64,000 nt of DNA. It comes from Nipponacmea schrenckii (lineage: Eukaryota; Mollusca; Gastropoda; Lottiidae). Position 1 is the stretch's first letter; the number at the start of each line of letters is the position of its first letter. The DNA lies in assembly GCA_030562195.1 (NCBI GenBank), contig CM060202.1, positions 32,292,599-32,356,598 on the forward strand, given 5' to 3'. Made by a program: the position numbers and the translations under genes. The notes under the pieces are model-generated. The model saw nothing but the letters and a program-made list of their open reading frames with translations, ran no database searches and was not told the DNA's origin. Shown piece by piece: positions 60,397 through 64,000 of the stretch.

Positions 60397-61392
60397 AATC
60401 TGTTCTCCCTATATGTATATTATTTGAGAAATCTATGCTCAATATGTTAATAGAGAAATCTGTTCTCAATATGTTAATAGAGAAATCTGTTCTCAATATG
60501 TTAATAGAGAAATCTGTTCTCAATATGTTAATAGAGAAATCTGTTCTCAATATGTTAATAGAGAAATCTGTTCTCAATATGTTAATAGAGAAATCTGTTC
60601 TCAATATGTTAATAGAGAAATCTGTTCTCAATTTGTTAATAGAGAAATCTGTTCTCAATATGTTAATAGAGAAATCTGTTCTCAATATGTTAATAGAGAA
60701 ATCTGTTCTCAATATGTTAATAGAGAAATCTGTTCTCAATATGTTAATAGAGAAATCTGTTCTCAATATGTTAATAGAGAAATCTGTTCTCAATTTGTTA
60801 ATAGAGAAATCTGTTCTCAATATGTTAATAGAGAAATCTGTTCTCAATAAGTTAATAGAGAAATCTGTTCTCAATATGTTAATAGAGAAATCTGTTCTCA
60901 ATATGTTAATAGAGAAATCTGTTCTCAATATGTTAATAGAGAAATCTGTTCTCAATATGTTAATGGAGAAATCTATGCTCAATATGTTAATAGAGAAATC
61001 TGTTCTCAATATGTTAATAGAGAAATCTGTTCTCAATTTGTTAATAGAGAAATCTGTTCTCAATATGTTAATAGAGAAATCTGTTCTCAATATGTTAATG
61101 GAGAAATCTGTTCTCTTTATGTAAATAGAGAAATCTGTTCTCAATATGTTAATGGAGAAATCTATGCTCAATTTGTTAATAGATAAATTTGTTCTCAATA
61201 TGTTAATAGAGAAATCTGTTCTCAATATGTTAATAGAGAAATCTGTTCTCAATAAGTTAATAGAGAAATCTGTTCTCAATATGTTAATAGAGACATCTGT
61301 CCTCAATATGTAAATGGAGAAATCTGTTCTCAATTTGTTAATAGAGAAATTTGTTCTCACTATGTTAACAGAGACATCTGTTCTCAAATCCT
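60397..61392. repeat. 27-bp minisatellite (about 37 copies)
   Basis: Tandem units 'gttctcaatatgttaata' plus 'gagaaatct', with variants aatttg, aataag, tggaga and ctatgct. The 9-codon period creates long ORFs on both strands (RTDFSINIL- and EKSVLNMLI-type repeats) that are by-products. It sits between two parts of a DIRS-like remnant. Confidence 0.95.
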
Positions 61393-61399
61393 TTTCTGT

Positions 61400-62494
61400 G
61401 AGACAAAAAATGTGTTCTTACTATGGTCATGGCGAGTTCTTGCTCTCCAAAGTCACACCCCAAAATCTGATGAACTACGTTCAAAGGCCCATTTCCCAAT
61501 TAATAACTTGCTGTTGTGGTCTGAAATTGTGTCTTTTCAGAATATCGACCTCCAGGAAGTCCCCTCCCGGCTCCATCAATCTGCCGCCTCCCCCATATGC
61601 TAGACCGATACCGATACCGTTTAGCATCTACTTCAAGAGTTGCAACAGCTTCGGTGAATTCAACATTGCCACCAAGATCTTCATCCCGTATACCAAGACT
61701 TATCAGACCAAAAAACTCAAGTTCTCATACAACTATCTCGGATATCCATCAACATGTTCATTTAGCTATCTCAGCAGCCATACCTGATGTTGCCAAAGCA
61801 GTTAGAGAGACTTTGAAATCACAAACTAATATGAATATACCACAAAGTACTGAGGAGGAACTGCACAAGGTAATGACAAAGATACCTCATTTGTGCACTC
61901 TATTTCGGCCACTGAATTGCCATGTCATCCTTTGCTCTCTGACAATGATGGTTTAACAGCTTGTGGCATTTCTGGACTGATTGATCTTGGAGTCAGTAAT
62001 AGTGTCAAAGACAAAATTTGGTCGGATAAGTTCATAGACATGGCAGCCATATTTGCTGCAATGAATGCTACATCTTTAGATTTGGAAGATAAATTTTCTT
62101 TAGTTAAGAATCAAGATGGTGGTCTTACTATTAAGAAACAATCCAAAATTAATTTTCGTGTCTCCCCATTAGGGGTTAAACCTAAAAAAAAAATCTCCGG
62201 GGGAGCACCGCATCATTCATCATTTGTCTTACCCGATAAATGAAACTGTTAACGATGGTATTCCTTTTGAGTTACCAACAGTGCAGTATCAAACCATTGA
62301 CCATGCAGTCCACTTAGTCAAAACCTTTGGAAGAAATTCTTTGCTTTCAAAATCTAACATAAAGCATGCTTATAAATAAATACCCCTTTCCCCAGAAAGT
62401 TTTATCCTTACTGGGTTCATGATGGATAACAAGTATTATTTTGATAAAACTCTTCCAATGGGGTTGGCATCTAGCTGTTCGTTATTTGATGAAG
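61400..62494 (+). pseudogene. DIRS-like retroelement remnant (gag part to early RT)
   Basis: Three frames in series. 61,597-61,890 is Ser/Thr/Arg-rich. 61,893-62,180 reads GLIDLGVSNSVKDKIWSDKF, IDMAAIFAAMNA and LDLEDKFSLVKNQDGGL, resembling the C-terminal gag of DIRS/Ngaro-type elements. 62,190-62,494 reads HRIIHHLSYPINETVNDGIP, TVQYQTIDHAVHLVKTFG, an in-frame TAA, then NKYYFDKTLPMGLASSCSLF, the start of a DIRS-type reverse transcriptase. The catalytic YxDD region is missing because the sequence ends where the Gypsy-type sequence begins. It is broken by at least two frameshifts and a stop. Confidence 0.7.
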
Positions 62495-62501
62495 GGGGGG
62501 C

Positions 62502-62693
62502 TGTTATAGAAGAATTTTTTTACGCCAATGAAATTTTTATTACCCGTGTCACCTGACGGTTATGGAAAAAAAAATCGTAGCCTTTTTCATTAATATGCGA
62601 ATAAAATGATCATAATTGATAATTATGTCTGTAACATTATTATGTACAATTGTAGTCTGGAATTTTCAAATAGAGAGTTATCTCTCTTTAACA
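62502..62693 (+). mobile_element. Possible 192-bp LTR of the Gypsy element
   Basis: Starts TGTTATAG and ends TTTAACA, giving TGTTA/TAACA inverted termini, and contains an AATAAA near 62,600. It begins right where the DIRS-like RT stops and ends at the gag start codon region. No primer-binding site is recognised after it and no second LTR is in the window, so the call is weak. Confidence 0.3.
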
Positions 62694-64000
62694 TGTTTCT
62701 ATTTTGTTTACGTCACTTGTGGCAAAAATTCAAACAGCATGTGGAGTTGATATTTTCCGGCCCACTTGAAGGAAAGTCAGAAGAGATCAAATGTTCGTAC
62801 CTATTATTGTGGGTTGGCGAGAAGGGACGAGATGTCTATAACACGTGGTCAGACCTTAATAGAGATAATAGGAAACTATTAAAGACTTATTATGATAGAT
62901 ATCAAGCATTCGTTCAGCCAAAATTGAATCCAGTTTTTGCCAGATATAAATTCAATCACGAAATACAAGGATCTTCATCGATCGAACAATTTGTAACTCG
63001 CCTTAAACTGTTAGCAAAAGATTGTTCGTACACTAATTCAGATGAGATGATCAGGGACAGGATTGTTTTCGGCACCAATTCGAGTAAGATTCGTGAGAAA
63101 CTAATCAACGAAGGTGACCAACTGACACTCGCTAAGGCTATTCAAATAAGCCAAAGTTATGAATACGCCCAAGAGCAGTTGAAGACCATGGGTGCCATTC
63201 AGACTGAACAGAACAAAATTGAAGTGCCAGTACATGAGCTGAAAGATGATGACAACAACCAACGAAAAGCAAAGCCACAACGACAGAACACAACTTTCTC
63301 TAAACACCACAGCAATCCACCAACTTTTGGAACCAAACAACGAAATTCAGAAGCAAAGAACGACTGTGGAAACTGTGGGTATAAACATTCTCAATTGGGA
63401 CCATGTCCGGCTAAGGGACGTCAGTGTAAAAAATGTAATAAGTGGAACCATTTCCAAAGTGTATGTAGGTCCGGATCAATCAATGTAGTTGACGTTGATA
63501 CAATGCAAGATGAATCAGATTTCTTTGTTGATTGCATCCAGGCACAAAGGGGTAAGCATGACCAGGCTTTCGCAAAATTATCAGTAGGCCTAGGCTCTCA
63601 AAATTCATCTATTAATTTCAAATTAGATACTGGCTCGCAGGTAAACATCATTCCAAAACAGGTCTTTGATTCGTTACATTTCCAACCACGTCTAAAACAA
63701 GCAGTCAAAAGACTTGTTGCATATAATGGTGGTTCTGTTGAGTCACGTGGTATGTGCGAAGTAGAGTGTAAACACGGTAAACATTCGCTTAGCACTGAAT
63801 TTTACATTGTTAACACTAACTCACCACCCATTTTAGGTCTAAAGTCATGTCTTGATTTTGAGCTGATCAAACTAATATATACTCTAAATGATTTAAACGG
63901 ACAGAATTTTGATAAAGACACGGTCTTAAAGGAAAACTCAGACCTTTTTGAAGGTGTTGGTTTATTTCCAGGTGAATGCAATATTCGTATTGACGAAAAT
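62693..64000 (+). CDS. Ty3/Gypsy-type gag-protease-pol ORF (runs off window)
   Basis: One uninterrupted frame of 436 codons to the window edge. Gag region: WQKFKQHVELIFSGPLEGK, WVGEKGRDVYNTW, EQFVTRLKLLAKDC. Two zinc knuckles at about 63,365-63,460: CGNCGYKHSQLGPC (CX2CX3HX5C) and CKKCNKWNHFQSVC (CX2CX4HX4C). An aspartic protease with FKLDTGSQVNIIP near 63,620 follows, with a later ILGLKSC. The frame ends in the segment leading into RT (LFEGVGLFPGECNIRIDEN). No stop or frameshift is seen, so the copy may be young. The ATG at 62,693 is the first in frame, but the residues before WQKF do not look like gag, so the 5' end may be truncated. Gag packages the RNA and protease cleaves the polyprotein. 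Confidence 0.85.
   Translation, partial: MFLFCLRHLWQKFKQHVELIFSGPLEGKSEEIKCSYLLLWVGEKGRDVYNTWSDLNRDNRKLLKTYYDRYQAFVQPKLNPVFARYKFNHEIQGSSSIEQFVTRLKLLAKDCSYTNSDEMIRDRIVFGTNSSKIREKLINEGDQLTLAKAIQISQSYEYAQEQLKTMGAIQTEQNKIEVPVHELKDDDNNQRKAKPQRQNTTFSKHHSNPPTFGTKQRNSEAKNDCGNCGYKHSQLGPCPAKGRQCKKCNKWNHFQSVCRSGSINVVDVDTMQDESDFFVDCIQAQRGKHDQAFAKLSVGLGSQNSSINFKLDTGSQVNIIPKQVFDSLHFQPRLKQAVKRLVAYNGGSVESRGMCEVECKHGKHSLSTEFYIVNTNSPPILGLKSCLDFELIKLIYTLNDLNGQNFDKDTVLKENSDLFEGVGLFPGECNIRIDEN

Noticed and set aside
60371..61387. 338-codon minus-strand ORF and 249-codon plus-strand ORF of 9-residue repeats
   Set aside because: By-product of the 27-bp array; no non-repeat domain.

Overview
The window looks like AT-rich, intron-rich metazoan DNA, most likely from a mollusc or a related lophotrochozoan. 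Supporting signs are split phase-1 immunoglobulin (Ig) exons, CR1/Rex-type, DIRS-type, Ty3/Gypsy and Polinton-type element remnants, and low-copy repeats of a style common in mollusc genomes (the 'gggcaataac' and 'gtgaacrcgatagagac' families). The species cannot be named from sequence alone. Two 500-base N runs (39,428-39,927 and 56,354-56,853) mark assembly gaps.

The only host genes I can support are three paralogous cell-surface Ig-type receptor genes. Gene 1 runs leftward: signal-peptide exon 13,135-13,093, V-like exon 7,029-6,616, Ig2 exon 6,262-5,975, 63-bp linker exon 542-480, and the start of an Ig3 exon at 65-1, cut by the window edge. Gene 2 runs rightward: signal-peptide exon 13,522-13,582, V-like exon 24,131-24,520 (with an in-frame TAG), Ig2 24,984-25,274, linker 26,182-26,244, Ig3 36,404-36,691, transmembrane exon from 40,484, and a possible tail exon 40,661-40,755. 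Gene 3 runs leftward: Ig2 59,329-59,045, linker 57,864-57,802, Ig3 57,340-57,053; its 5' exons lie off the right edge and its 3' exons are probably in or beyond the second gap. Every junction I could check is phase 1, so each domain is a self-contained cassette. Genes 1 and 2 are head-to-head with only 386 bp between start codons; genes 2 and 3 are tail-to-tail.

The introns and intergenic space are packed with minisatellites: units of 39 bp (905-2,117, and inverted at 4,397-4,829), 35 bp (7,248-11,060), 44 bp (13,573-16,433), 15 bp (18,715-19,208), 23 bp (20,505-23,472), 54 bp (38,751-40,372), 77 bp (44,842-49,895, resuming at 56,302) and 27 bp (60,397-61,392). Together they make up roughly 30 percent of the window. 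The 44-bp array is the most striking: its unit contains the exon 1/intron 1 splice junction of gene 2, so about 65 copies of a good 5' splice site sit in tandem right after the real one.

Mobile DNA fills most of the rest: an L1-like RT scrap (about 640-890), a TA-flanked MITE (17,453-17,788), a modular A-B-B'-C repeat block (26,617-36,028) carrying a TTAA-flanked piggyBac-type MITE, a related B-B-A block (49,896-56,301) inserted into the 77-bp array, a Polinton/adintovirus-like relic (38,205-38,750), a dead CR1/Rex-like LINE with a 2A-like motif (41,517-44,770, minus strand), a 188-bp foldback hairpin (45,032-45,219), a DIRS-like remnant with an SGNH-hydrolase-like part (59,452-62,494), and an open Ty3/Gypsy gag-protease frame running off the right edge (62,693-64,000).
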